Origin: Maricaulis virginensis
Lineage (GTDB): Bacteria; Pseudomonadota; Alphaproteobacteria; Caulobacterales; Maricaulaceae
Assembly: GCF_027922185.1 (NCBI RefSeq)
Contig: NZ_BSFE01000005.1
Location: 124,001 to 188,000 of the forward strand
DNA: 64,000 nt
Reading direction: 5' to 3'
Below are positions 8,199-17,110 of this stretch, piece after piece (position 1 is the first letter of the stretch; every line of letters starts with the position of its first letter). The position numbers were made by a program, and so were the translations under genes. The notes beneath the pieces are model-generated. The model searched no databases. It saw only the letters and a list, made by a program, of their open reading frames with translations, and had not been told where the DNA came from.

Positions 8199-8978
8199 CT
8201 AGCGCAATTCGCAGGCGCGTGCGTACGCCGCCTCCGTGGTTTCGACGAGCAATTGCTCGAGCAGCCCGTCGCGGCGCAGCGCATGGATGCCCGCCTCGGT
8301 CGTGCCCTTCTTGCTCATCACGGAATTGCGCAGATCTTCCAGGCTCGTCTCGCTCTGCGCCGCCATTTCCACCGCACCTGCCAGGGTCTCGAGGACCAGG
8401 GTGCGGGCGGTGTCCGGGGCGAAGCCCAGGCGTTCGGCGGCCGCAACATAGGCGCGGGCGATCTCGAAGACATAGCCGGTGCCGGAGCCGGCAACCGCCG
8501 TGATCCGGTCGATCTCGTCCTCGGTGTCCAGCCAGATGGCCGAGCCGGTGGCCTTCGCCAGCCGGTCGGCCAGGTCGCGATGGGCCGGAGAGCAGGACGG
8601 ATCGGCATAGAGCCCGTTCACGCCGCGGCCGATCTGGGCCGGCAGGTTGGGCATGATGCGGATCGCCGGCCGGTCGCCGAGGGTGGCCTTCATCGAGGCG
8701 ATCGAGAAGCCCGCAGCGATGGAGATGACGCAGCCATCATCCTTCAGGAAAGGCATGTAGGCCGGCACGATATCGGCGATCTGCTGCGGTTTGACGGCAA
8801 TGACGATGGCGTCGAATGTCCGCCCTGACAGGTCGTCCGGAGACCCTGCATGACCGGCGCCGGCGGGTATCGCGGACGGTGTCCGGTTGACGGCCGTATA
8901 GCTGGCCGGAACCGCATCCACCCAGCGGCGCAGCATGGCACCGCCCATATTCCCGCAACCGATCATCAGAATGTCCAT
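8199..8978 (-). CDS. proC: Pyrroline-5-carboxylate reductase
   Basis: Last step of proline synthesis: NAD(P)H reduction of pyrroline-5-carboxylate. From ATG 8978 the protein is 259 residues and begins MDILMIGCGNMGGAMLRRW, the N-terminal dinucleotide-binding motif. The C-terminal dimer helix region contains ITAVAGSGTGYVFEIA and VMSKKGTTEAGIHAL, which bind substrate. AGAAGG lies nine bases upstream of the chosen ATG; the longer frame to 9050 lacks support. First gene of a proC-proA-putP unit, divergent from proB. Confidence 0.95.
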   Translation of the reverse strand: MDILMIGCGNMGGAMLRRWVDAVPASYTAVNRTPSAIPAGAGHAGSPDDLSGRTFDAIVIAVKPQQIADIVPAYMPFLKDDGCVISIAAGFSIASMKATLGDRPAIRIMPNLPAQIGRGVNGLYADPSCSPAHRDLADRLAKATGSAIWLDTEDEIDRITAVAGSGTGYVFEIARAYVAAAERLGFAPDTARTLVLETLAGAVEMAAQSETSLEDLRNSVMSKKGTTEAGIHALRRDGLLEQLLVETTEAAYARACELR

Positions 8979-9110
8979 CGCCAATCCTTCTGCGCTGTCG
9001 AGGCCCGGCGCCAGAATACGCACGTGTTGACGCGATTGCGACAGGCTCACAACAAATGCGCTCGACGCGCCGGAAAGCGCATCGAGCCGCTGATGACCGG
9101 ATACATAGCA

Positions 9111-9138
9111 AAATATATTTCGAATTCAAATTATATTT
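9111..9138. promoter_or_regulatory. AT-rich near-perfect palindrome in the proC/proB divergent region
   Basis: A 28-base inverted repeat centred on GAATTC (centre 9124/9125) with 12 of 14 base pairs matching, in a stretch far more AT-rich than the surrounding genome. A regulator site or promoter element for the divergent proline genes is an inference. Confidence 0.45.
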
Positions 9139-9256
9139 CCGAAGGCGTAGAAAACCGGGATGGCAAGCAATCGTTCAGCTTTGCGCTATAAGTTATGACG
9201 CGGACGCGGCGATATTGCATGGCCGTGTCCGGGTTTTGGGGTTGAAAAAATTTGAA

Positions 9257-9272
9257 CGCAAAATATTTTGCG
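9257..9272. promoter_or_regulatory. Perfect 16-bp palindrome upstream of proB
   Basis: CGCAAAATATTTTGCG is a perfect inverted repeat 51 bases before the proB start codon, within the promoter-proximal AT-rich region. It is the length of a dimeric regulator's operator; the regulator is unknown. Confidence 0.5.
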
Positions 9273-9322
9273 CACAGTCTTTTTGCGGAGCAGCATCGTT
9301 CCGCGCCACCGAGGAGCCTCTT

Positions 9323-10480
9323 GTGAGTGTTCGAAACCGCATCGTCGTGAAAATCGGGTCCAGCCTGTTGGCCAATGATGGCCGGCTGACCCTGAAATAC
9401 GCCTTCATGCATGGCCTTCTGGCCGACATCGCGCAGCTGCGCGAGGAAGGATATGATGTGGTGCTGGCCTCCTCGGGCTCGGTGGCCCTGGGGCTGAACT
9501 CGATCAAGAAGTCGCCGGAAGAGGCCGGCGTGCTGGACAAGCAGGCCGCTGCCGCCTGCGGCCAGCCGCTGCTGCTCAATGCCTACAAGCAGGTCGCCCA
9601 CGAGCACGGCTTCGACATCGCCCAGATTCTCGTCACGCTGGAAGATCTGGAGGAGCGCCGCCGCTTCCTCAACACCAAGAACACGATCCAGCGCCTGTTC
9701 GAGCACGGCATCATGCCGATCGTGAACGAGAACGACACGATCACGACCGAGGAAATCCGCGTCGGCGACAATGACCGCCTGGCGGCCAAGGTGGCGCAGA
9801 TGATCCAGGCCGACCATCTGATCCTGCTGACCAATATCGACGGGCTCTATGACCGCAATCCGGAGGATCCGGAGGCCCGGTTCATCGAGACGGTCGAGGA
9901 TGTCAGCGAGTATCTCGAGGTCACCACCGGTACCAGCTCGCTGGGCTCGGGCGGCATGCTGACCAAGATGCGCGCCGCCAACATGGCGCAGAATGCCGGC
10001 GTCAACACGCTGATCGGCGAGGGCGTCATCGATCGCCCCGTGTCCGGCATCCTCAAGGGCGAGCGCCGTCACACGCGCTGCATCGCCAAGGGCACGCCGG
10101 CCTCGTCCTGGGCGGTCTGGCTGACCAACCGCCTGCACCGTGCCGGCGGTCTGGTGATCCGCCAGGACGCCGCAGCCAAGCTGCGCGAGAGCAAGGCGGG
10201 CGTCGGCCACGAGGATATCGTCAAGATCCATGGCGACTTCCAGAAGGGCGATGTGCTGCACGTCTATGACGAGGACGGTGAGGAGCTGGCCCGCGGCCTG
10301 ACGAATTTCTCGTCCGACGAGACCATGGTGCTTGCCCGCCATGCCGACCAGGATGTCGAGGAATTGCTGGGCTATCACGCGCGCCCGGAAATCATCAATC
10401 GCGACAACATGGTGATGCTCGAAGACAATCACCTGCCCTGGGATGCGCCGACCAAGTCGCTGAAGCTCGTCGCCTCCTAG
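9323..10480 (+). CDS. proB: Glutamate 5-kinase
   Basis: First, feedback-controlled step of proline synthesis: ATP-dependent phosphorylation of glutamate. From GTG 9323 the protein is 385 residues, with an N-terminal amino-acid kinase domain (RNRIVVKIGSSLLA; SSGSVALGLN; PIVNENDTI; GSGGMLTKMRAA) and a C-terminal PUA domain (about residues 285-375; GGLVIRQDAAAKLR). GAGGAG at 9311-9316 fixes the GTG start; a longer upstream frame has no matching homology. Divergent from proC-proA-putP across an AT-rich region with two palindromes. Confidence 0.95.
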   Translation: MSVRNRIVVKIGSSLLANDGRLTLKYAFMHGLLADIAQLREEGYDVVLASSGSVALGLNSIKKSPEEAGVLDKQAAAACGQPLLLNAYKQVAHEHGFDIAQILVTLEDLEERRRFLNTKNTIQRLFEHGIMPIVNENDTITTEEIRVGDNDRLAAKVAQMIQADHLILLTNIDGLYDRNPEDPEARFIETVEDVSEYLEVTTGTSSLGSGGMLTKMRAANMAQNAGVNTLIGEGVIDRPVSGILKGERRHTRCIAKGTPASSWAVWLTNRLHRAGGLVIRQDAAAKLRESKAGVGHEDIVKIHGDFQKGDVLHVYDEDGEELARGLTNFSSDETMVLARHADQDVEELLGYHARPEIINRDNMVMLEDNHLPWDAPTKSLKLVAS

Positions 10481-10580
10481 ACGGTCTGCCTCCTGCATTG
10501 CGGCGTACCGGAAGCTGGAAATTTGCGTCCGGACGGTCCAGACTTGCCGCAGTGCAACACGCAATCGTGAAAGAGGCCGC

Positions 10581-11498
10581 ATGATGGACGGGGATGAACA
10601 CCCGCACGGCGAAGCGAAGAAACGCCGCCGCCCGACGCCGCAGGAACTGGCCGAAGGCCTCGTCACCCTGCTCGATGTCGAGGAGATCGATGTCGACCTC
10701 TATCGCGGTCCCCGTAACCCCGGCGGTCGGGGGCGTGTCTTCGGCGGCCAGGTCATTGCCCAGGCACTGATGTCGGCGGTCGGTTCGGTCGAACCCGAAC
10801 GGGTCGTCCACTCCCTGCACGCCTATTTCATGCGGCCCGGCGACGAGGATTTCCCCATCATCTATCGCGTCGAGCGCGACTATGACGGCGGCAGCTTCTC
10901 CAACCGCCGCGTCATCGCCATGCAGCGCGGCAAGCCGATCCTGAACATGACGGCCTCCTTCCAGCGCAAGGAAAAAGGGCTGGAGCACCAGGCGGAGATG
11001 CCGGATGTGCCGGCGCCGGACGACCTGCCCTCGGAAGCGGAAATCTTCCAGCGCTACAAGGACGAGATCCCGGAACCGCTCTACAAGTTTCTCACCCGTT
11101 CGCGGCCGATCGAGATCCGCCCGGTCGAGATCTGGAACCCGGTCAATCCGGACAAGCGCGCCCCGGTGCGCAATCTGTGGATCCGCGCCTCCGGCTCGAT
11201 CGGCGAGAACCAGCTGATGCACCGGGCCGTGCTCGCCTTCGCGTCGGACATGGGCCTCCTGTCGACCTGCATGCAGCCGCACGGGGTCAGCTGGATGACG
11301 CGCAAGATGCAGTCCGCCAGCCTCGATCACGCCCTGTGGTTCCATGACGATGTGCGCATGGATGACTGGCTGCTCTACGCCACCGACGCCCCCTGGTCCG
11401 GCGGTGCCCGCGGCTTCAACCGCGGCCAGATCTTCACCCGCGACGGCAAGCTGGTCGCCTCGGCGGCCCAGGAAGGTCTGATAAGGGTCCGGGACTGA
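10581..11498 (+). CDS. tesB: Acyl-CoA thioesterase II (TesB type)
   Basis: Cytoplasmic double-hotdog thioesterase that hydrolyses acyl-CoA to free fatty acid and CoA. The 305 residues include the TesB signatures NPGGRGRVFGGQVIAQAL, VVHSLHAYFMRPGD, YDGGSFSNRRV in the first hotdog and SLDHALWFHDDVRMDDW in the second, which carries the catalytic Asp/Thr/Gln region. It has an extra charged N-terminus (GEAKKRRRPTP) relative to E. coli TesB. The start follows a GAAAGAGG-like ribosome site. It stands alone; the next gene is an SDR after 480 bases of repeat-bearing DNA. Confidence 0.93.
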   Translation: MMDGDEHPHGEAKKRRRPTPQELAEGLVTLLDVEEIDVDLYRGPRNPGGRGRVFGGQVIAQALMSAVGSVEPERVVHSLHAYFMRPGDEDFPIIYRVERDYDGGSFSNRRVIAMQRGKPILNMTASFQRKEKGLEHQAEMPDVPAPDDLPSEAEIFQRYKDEIPEPLYKFLTRSRPIEIRPVEIWNPVNPDKRAPVRNLWIRASGSIGENQLMHRAVLAFASDMGLLSTCMQPHGVSWMTRKMQSASLDHALWFHDDVRMDDWLLYATDAPWSGGARGFNRGQIFTRDGKLVASAAQEGLIRVRD

Positions 11499-11982
11499 TT
11501 TTGCCGGGGTGGTCCGGAAAAGTTAATAAAATCAAATGGGTTAAGGCATATTTGCCCGGCCTTTGATGTGCCGGACCTGTCGCATGCCTGCCCCATAGCA
11601 CCATCATAACGGCCCCATCGGTGCGACATTGCGGTGCCACGGGGTGACAAGGCTGCACCAGAGCCCGGAAGGCGGGGCGCGAAAGCGGAAAACCGGCAAT
11701 GAGAAACAGCCCCGCCAGTCTAACCCGGCCCGGCCGGGCGGGGATAAGTTTTCTCCAGCCCTTCCTCTCCCCTCTTGGGGAGAGGGCAGGGTGAGGGGCG
11801 GCCGCGGAGCGGCCAATCAAGACTCTTGGCGGCGCTGCCGCGCGCCCCTCATCCGCCGCTTCGCGGCACCTTCTCCCCGGAAGGGGAGAAGAACGTGCTA
11901 TCTTCCATACCGCCCCCTCGACAGGTTTGCTCCCACCCGCTAACTCTTCCCGCAACACAATAATCCAAAGCGGGAGGTCCCC
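11499..11982. other. 484-base intergenic region with a repeat element
   Basis: No gene is supported here. The first 100 bases are AT-richer (AGTTAATAAAATC...), then a GC-rich stretch leads into the structured element at 11764-11891. The last 50 bases before 11983 hold the leader of the SDR gene with a GCGGGAGGTCCCC ribosome site. Confidence 0.7.
11764..11891. repeat. MITE-like palindromic intergenic element with three nested hairpins
   Basis: Each end is a 9-bp perfect hairpin: CCTCTCCCC-TCTT-GGGGAGAGG (11764-11785) and CTTCTCCCC-GGAA-GGGGAGAAG (11870-11891). Between them TGAGGGGCG (11792-11800) pairs with CGCCCCTCA (11843-11851), so the whole folds into a three-way structure. The form is typical of short palindromic repeats dispersed in alphaproteobacterial genomes. 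Only one copy is in the window. Confidence 0.7.
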
Positions 11983-12762
11983 ATGCTCGATACTCTGTTT
12001 TCCCTTGAAGGGCGCACGGCGCTGATTACCGGCGGGTCGCGCGGGATCGGCGAGATGATTGCCGAGGGCTATGTGCGGGCCGGGGCGAAGGTCTATATCT
12101 CCTCGCGCAAGGCGCCGGACTGCCTGGCGACGGCGGAACGCCTGTCGGAACTGGGCACGTGTATCGCCCTGCCGGCCGATGTGTCGGGCGCCGATGGGGC
12201 GCAGGCGCTGGCCAAACAGTATCTCGAGCATGAGAACTCGCTGGATATCCTGGTCAATAATGCCGGCGCTGCCTGGGGCGCACCCTTCGAGGAATTCCCC
12301 GAGAGCGGCTGGGACAAGGTGATGGATCTCAACGTGAAATCCCCCTTCTTCCTGACCCAGGCCCTGTTCGGCGCGCTGAAGGCCAAGGCCTCGCCGGAGC
12401 GCCCCTCCAAGGTGATCAATATCGCCTCGATCGACGGCCTGTCGGTCAACATGATGGAGACCTATTCCTACGCCGCCTCCAAGTCCGGCCTGATCCATCT
12501 GACCAAGCGCATGGCGCTGGAACTGGTGAAGTCGAACGTGGTGGTGACGGCGATCGCGCCGGGCGCCTTTGCCTCGTCGATGAACAAGGCGGCGCGCGAC
12601 CATGCCGACCTCGTTTCCAACTATGTACCGTCTGGCCGGATCGGCACGCCGGAGGACATGGCGGGCGCGGCGATCTTCCTGGCGTCGCGGGCGGGCGATT
12701 ATGTCGTCGGCTCGACCCTGATCGTCGATGGCGGCGTCGCCCATACGCGCGGCGGCTCGTAG
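11983..12762 (+). CDS. SDR family oxidoreductase (RhlG/FabG-like)
   Basis: A 259-residue NADP-dependent reductase. Cofactor motif ALITGGSRGIGEMIA (residues 13-27), NAG motif DILVNNAGAAWG, and the Ser-Tyr-Lys catalytic set in INIASIDGLS and YSYAASKSG; the C-terminal GSTLIVDGGVA is typical. Overall it is closest in look to RhlG-type 3-oxoacyl reductases. With TesB just upstream, a role in fatty-acyl or hydroxyacid metabolism is plausible, but SDR substrates cannot be assigned from motifs. GCGGGAGG precedes the ATG. Confidence 0.88.
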   Translation: MLDTLFSLEGRTALITGGSRGIGEMIAEGYVRAGAKVYISSRKAPDCLATAERLSELGTCIALPADVSGADGAQALAKQYLEHENSLDILVNNAGAAWGAPFEEFPESGWDKVMDLNVKSPFFLTQALFGALKAKASPERPSKVINIASIDGLSVNMMETYSYAASKSGLIHLTKRMALELVKSNVVVTAIAPGAFASSMNKAARDHADLVSNYVPSGRIGTPEDMAGAAIFLASRAGDYVVGSTLIVDGGVAHTRGGS

Positions 12763-12777
12763 GGCTCCGGGTTCCGC

Positions 12778-13464
12778 TCAGAGCCAGGAAAATGCCCGGC
12801 GGAGGAGGCCGGCGGCGTCTTCGGTGACGGGGGCGCCGTGGGCCATCACCAGCCGTTCGGCCGGCCAGGCCAGAAGGCGGTCGCGCGCGGCGCGGGCCGC
12901 CTTGCGGTTGGTGAAGGCGAGGCGGAATTTGCGCGGCACGGCAGGCTCGGGCCCGGTCATCCGGTCCCATTTCGCGATCAGCCTGCGCCAGCCGGAAAAC
13001 CAGTCATCGGGCAGATGCTGGATCAGATCCGTCACGATCACCGTGCCGCTGGGCCGGTGAAAGAACACCGTCTCGGTGGTGATCGCATTGCCGCGCATGA
13101 CGACCTGGTCGAGCGTGCCGGCCCAGGCCGGATCGGGCGTGTCGCCCAGCGTGGCGTGAAAGGTGAGGCCGGGCCGGGTTTTCGCCAGGCCCGGCGCCGC
13201 ATGCACCCGGGCTTCCGGCCAGGCGGCGGCCCAGTCAGCAATGAAAAGATGGTGCAGGGAATTCGGCGCCACGATGTGCGTCACCGGGCCGAGCGCGTCC
13301 ACTTCGGCCCGCAGCGTGTCGTCGAGCGCGACCGGCGACCAGACGAATAATCCGCCATCGGCCAGCCGGACCAGCGCCATGCGTGTGGGATAGCGGAACC
13401 CGCCGGCCCCGGTTACCGTCGGGCCGCCGGCAATCCAGATATCGTCCGCAAGGGTTTCAAGCAC
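12778..13464 (-). CDS. DUF4336 (metallo-hydrolase-like) protein
   Basis: A 228-residue protein starting at GTG 13464 (MLETLADDIWIAGGPTVTGA), with GGAG nine bases upstream. It resembles the DUF4336 family, a divergent branch related to metallo-beta-lactamase folds: VTHIVAPNSLHHLFIADWAA and GTVIVTDLIQHLPDDW stand where MBL enzymes keep their HxHxDH and D ligands, but the full metal-binding HxHxDH motif is not present. Enzymatic activity is therefore uncertain. Convergent with the upstream SDR gene (15-base gap). Confidence 0.75.
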   Translation of the reverse strand: MLETLADDIWIAGGPTVTGAGGFRYPTRMALVRLADGGLFVWSPVALDDTLRAEVDALGPVTHIVAPNSLHHLFIADWAAAWPEARVHAAPGLAKTRPGLTFHATLGDTPDPAWAGTLDQVVMRGNAITTETVFFHRPSGTVIVTDLIQHLPDDWFSGWRRLIAKWDRMTGPEPAVPRKFRLAFTNRKAARAARDRLLAWPAERLVMAHGAPVTEDAAGLLRRAFSWL

Positions 13465-13562
13465 GAGAGGCGCTCCGCACAGCCTTGTCTGCAGGACAAG
13501 GTTGGCTGAAGCCTAGGCGTGTGTCCCGGTGCTGGCAACTGCGCCGGGCCGGGGTGAACGCA

Positions 13563-13598
13563 AAAAGAAACGGGCGCCGGAGATAGCTCCGGCGCCCG
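13563..13598 (-). terminator. Intrinsic terminator of the M16 protease gene
   Basis: An 11-bp GC-rich stem (CGGGCGCCGGA / TCCGGCGCCCG, 13571-13598) with a short loop; read on the minus strand it is followed by TTTCTTTTTG. Confidence 0.8.
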
Positions 13599-13639
13599 GT
13601 CCTGTTTCGCCTGTGGCCTTGCGGCCGGCGGGCCGGGGC

Positions 13640-16372
13640 TTACTGGCCCAGCTGGCGGATCTCGATTTCACCCATGTCGAGGGCGCGGATGCTTTCCTCG
13701 ATCTGGGCGGCATCGCCCACGATCAGCCAGACCAGCTGTTCGGGGTGAACCACTTCGCGCGCCGCGGCCCGGACCTCTTCGAGGTCGAGCGAGCGATAGC
13801 GCTCGGTCAGGCTCGCCGGATAGTCCCAGTCGCGGCCGTAATTCTGGCTCGAGACGAGGCTGCCGCGGACGGCGGCGGCGGTCTCGAACTGACCGGGCAG
13901 GGAGCGGGTGGAGTTGTTGATCGAGCGCTCCAGCTCCTCGGCCGTGGCCGGGTTGGTGGAGGTGAACTCGTTGAACTCCCGCAGCAGTTCGGCAAGGCTG
14001 TCCGCCGTGCGGTCGGTCTGGACCGGCGCATAGACGATCCACGGACGCTGTCCGCGGGCGCCCCAGAGCAGGGTCTGGGCACCGTAGGACCAGCCCTTGT
14101 CTTCACGCAGGTTCATGTTGACCCGGGCGGTGAAGGAGCCGCCGATGGCGTCATTCATCGCGGAATAGACTTCCGGATTCTCCACCGTGCCTTCCGGACC
14201 GATCAGACCGGCCAGGATGAGCGATTGCGGCGAGTTCGGACGGTCCACGATGATCACGCGGGCACTGTCGGCATTTTCCGCGCGGGCCATGTTCTTCTGC
14301 GGCAGCGGGGTGCTCGGCGCATCCCAGCGGCGGAAGGCACGCTCCAGCATCGGCGTGATCTCGTCCAGCGTCGTGTCGCCGACGATGAACAGCGTCGCAT
14401 TGTCCGGACGCATCCAGGTGCGGTGGTGCGCGACGAGATCGTCACGGGTGAAGCCCGTCACATTCTCCATCGTGCCCGAACCGGTGAACGGCACCGAATA
14501 GGCATGGCCTTCGCCATACATTTCCGGCGGCAGCATGCGCAGGGCGATGGCAATCGGATTGGCCATTTCCTGGCGGATGCCGTTCAGCGTCTGCTCGCGG
14601 ATCCGCTCGATATCGTCATCGGCGAAAGTCGGATCGGTGATCACGGTCGCCATCAGATCGAGCGAGTCACGCAGGTTGGAGCGCAGGGCCGAAAGCGTCA
14701 CCGTGGACTGGTCGAGACCGGCACCGGTGGACAGGTTGGCACCCAGGCGTTCGGCCTCGGCGGCAATCTCCAGCGCGTCCATGCGGCCGGCACCTTCGTC
14801 CAGCATGTTCATGGTGAAGCTGGCCAGACCCGTCTGGCCGCCTTCGACGCTGTCGGCGGCATAGCCGGCATCGAACACCATCTGCATTTCCACGACCGGA
14901 ACGGCGTCGCGGCGCACGAAGACGATATCCATGCCGTTGGACAGCTCGGCCGTCTCGACGGCCGGCCAGACCAGTTCCGGCGTTTCCGTGACCGACGGCA
15001 GGGCCGAACGGTCGGCGTCGGTGGCGACGCTCTGGAATTCGCCGAAGGGCAGGACGGTGATCTCGTGATAGCCGGTGGACAGCCACTCGTTCGCCGTGGC
15101 GGTGATCGCCTCGGCGCTGGCCGTGTTCAGACGGTCCAGCAGGGTGCGCCAGAACGCCGGATCGCCGGCATAGAGCTGGCCTTCGGCAAGCGTGACGGCC
15201 TTGCCGCCGAACCCGCCGATCTGTTCCAGACCGCGAATGGTGGAGGCGTTGATGCGCGTGCGCGCAGCGGCCAGCTCGTCATCGGTCGGACCTTCGGCGA
15301 GCAGTTCGGCGACGATCTCGTCGATACGGGCCGAGGCGGCTTCAGGGTCTTCACCCGGATTGAGGGTCACCTCGATGTGGAACTGGCTGGCGAGCTGGTG
15401 TTCCTCGACATAGGCCACGGCGCGGGTCGCGACCTGGCGGTCGAAGACGAAGTCGCGATAGAGGCGCGAGGTGCGGCCGCCGCCCAGGACGGTGGCGAAC
15501 AGTTCGAGCTGGGCGCGTTCCTCGGTGATGCGGCCCGGCACGACCCAGGTGCGGTAGATGCGCGCCTGCGGCACGTCGTCATACATGGTCTCGGTCGTGT
15601 CGCGCTCGCGCTCCGGGATCCACTGGTCCATGCGGGTGACCGGCGGGCCGACCGGCGCGTCGCCGAAATAGCGCTGCACCAGCGGGCGGGCCTCTTCGGC
15701 GTCAATGTCGCCGGCGAGCACCAGAACCGCGTTGGAGGCGCCGTAATACTGGCGGAACCAGTCCTGCACGTCTTCCAGCGAGGCGGCATCGAGGTCTTCC
15801 ATCGAACCGATCGTGGAGTGGGCGTAAGGATGGCCTTCCGGGAAGAGCGCGCGCAGCTGGGAGTATTCCACCATGCCGTAAGGCTGGTTGTCGCCCTGGC
15901 GCTTCTCGTTCTGCACAACGCCGCGCTGCTCGTCGAGGCGTTCCTGGTCGATGGCGCCCAGGAGGTGGGTCATCCGGTCGGATTCCATCCACAGCGCCAT
16001 TTCCAGGGCCGGTGTCGGCACGGTCTGGAAGTAGTTGGTGCGGTCGAACCAGGTCGTGCCGTTCATGCCGGTCGCGCCGACCTGTTCGAACGGACCGAAA
16101 TAATCGTCATTGTAATTTTCCGACCCGTTGAACATCAGGTGTTCGAACAGGTGGGCGAAGCCCGTGCGGCCGGCCGGTTCGTCGGCCGAGCCGACGCCGT
16201 ACCAGATGGACACGGCGACGATCGGCGCCTTGCGGTCCTCGTGGACAACGACCGTCAGGCCGTTCTCGAGCTCGAAGCTCTCGTAAGGAATGTCGATCTC
16301 GGGCGTCTGTGCGCTCGCGAGACCTCCAAGCGAGACGGCCGCAGCGAGCGCAGCCGTGAGTAGTCGTTTCAT
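13640..16372 (-). CDS. Periplasmic M16 family zinc peptidase (two-domain, pitrilysin-like)
   Basis: A 910-residue exported metallopeptidase. Signal peptide MKRLLTAALAAAVSLGGLASA. The inverted zinc motif HxxEH is present as HLFEH (in RTGFAHLFEHLMFNG, about residue 70), with the distal glutamate in GVVQNEKRQ. A second M16 domain (from about residue 470) lacks HxxEH, as in inactive partner halves. Both M16 and M16C regions are covered, so length is normal. It ends with its own terminator and starts by itself. Substrates are probably short peptides in the periplasm; this is family knowledge. Confidence 0.9.
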   Translation of the reverse strand: MKRLLTAALAAAVSLGGLASAQTPEIDIPYESFELENGLTVVVHEDRKAPIVAVSIWYGVGSADEPAGRTGFAHLFEHLMFNGSENYNDDYFGPFEQVGATGMNGTTWFDRTNYFQTVPTPALEMALWMESDRMTHLLGAIDQERLDEQRGVVQNEKRQGDNQPYGMVEYSQLRALFPEGHPYAHSTIGSMEDLDAASLEDVQDWFRQYYGASNAVLVLAGDIDAEEARPLVQRYFGDAPVGPPVTRMDQWIPERERDTTETMYDDVPQARIYRTWVVPGRITEERAQLELFATVLGGGRTSRLYRDFVFDRQVATRAVAYVEEHQLASQFHIEVTLNPGEDPEAASARIDEIVAELLAEGPTDDELAAARTRINASTIRGLEQIGGFGGKAVTLAEGQLYAGDPAFWRTLLDRLNTASAEAITATANEWLSTGYHEITVLPFGEFQSVATDADRSALPSVTETPELVWPAVETAELSNGMDIVFVRRDAVPVVEMQMVFDAGYAADSVEGGQTGLASFTMNMLDEGAGRMDALEIAAEAERLGANLSTGAGLDQSTVTLSALRSNLRDSLDLMATVITDPTFADDDIERIREQTLNGIRQEMANPIAIALRMLPPEMYGEGHAYSVPFTGSGTMENVTGFTRDDLVAHHRTWMRPDNATLFIVGDTTLDEITPMLERAFRRWDAPSTPLPQKNMARAENADSARVIIVDRPNSPQSLILAGLIGPEGTVENPEVYSAMNDAIGGSFTARVNMNLREDKGWSYGAQTLLWGARGQRPWIVYAPVQTDRTADSLAELLREFNEFTSTNPATAEELERSINNSTRSLPGQFETAAAVRGSLVSSQNYGRDWDYPASLTERYRSLDLEEVRAAAREVVHPEQLVWLIVGDAAQIEESIRALDMGEIEIRQLGQ

Positions 16373-16491
16373 GGTGTACCCCTAACCTGTGATGCAGGAT
16401 TTATGGTCGCAAAGTGCAACGCCGGACACCACCCGGTTAAGTAAAATTCCCGTAATGTTAGGTTTCCGGCGCCGCCGGAGGCCGTCTGGCG

Positions 16492-17100
16492 CTAGCTCGA
16501 AGGCTGTTTCCGGGCCGCATGACGGCGGGCTTTCGAGACATTGCCGCAGGTCGCCATGTCGCACCAGCGGCGGCGTCCGGCCTTGGAGGTGTCGAGGAAG
16601 AGCCAGCCGCAGCGTTCGCCGTCGCACTGTTTCAGCCGCACGGCATTGTCTTCGGCCAGCAACGCCACCGCATCCATCACGATGGGCGCGAGAAAGCGGG
16701 TCGCCGCATCCGCGCCGGACCAGTCCGGCTGTGTCTGGCCATTCGCCCGGGTGACGAGGGCGGCCCGCCCGGCCATCGCGCGATAGTGCGTGGCGAGGCG
16801 GTCGAGCGCCTGCGCGGCGGGCTGACCGTCATGCATGCGGGTGGTCAGGGCGGCATAGATCGCTTCGCGCAGATCATGGGCGGTTGCGTGGAAGCGTTCC
16901 CAGGCGCCGGTATCGGCCAGATGCGCGTCCAGGGCTGCAGCGTCGCCGTCGTGCCATGCGCCTGACACCGTCATCCAGCGCACGGCGTCCGCCGGTTCGG
17001 TGAGCGCGTCGACGAAGGCGGTCTCGCGGCCGTCTGCGGTGTTGCAGAAATCGACGCACAGCCGGCCGCCGATGAAGTGTTCCGGCCCGAAATCCGTCAC
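16492..17100 (-). CDS. CGNR zinc-finger (ABATE domain) transcriptional regulator
   Basis: A 202-residue predicted DNA-binding protein. The N-terminal ABATE domain starts IGGRLCVDFCNT; the C-terminal CGNR finger is visible as CDGERCGWLFLDTSKAGRRR followed by WCDMATCGNVSKARRH, with zinc cysteines and the family's CGN sequence. The start is GTG 17100 with a weak ribosome site. It diverges from a glutathione S-transferase gene, and the 136-base gap holds a strong 26-bp near-palindrome plus a third half-site, so it probably controls itself and the GST. Ligand unknown. Confidence 0.88.
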   Translation of the reverse strand: MTDFGPEHFIGGRLCVDFCNTADGRETAFVDALTEPADAVRWMTVSGAWHDGDAAALDAHLADTGAWERFHATAHDLREAIYAALTTRMHDGQPAAQALDRLATHYRAMAGRAALVTRANGQTQPDWSGADAATRFLAPIVMDAVALLAEDNAVRLKQCDGERCGWLFLDTSKAGRRRWCDMATCGNVSKARRHAARKQPSS

Positions 17101-17110
17101 GGCAGGGCCC

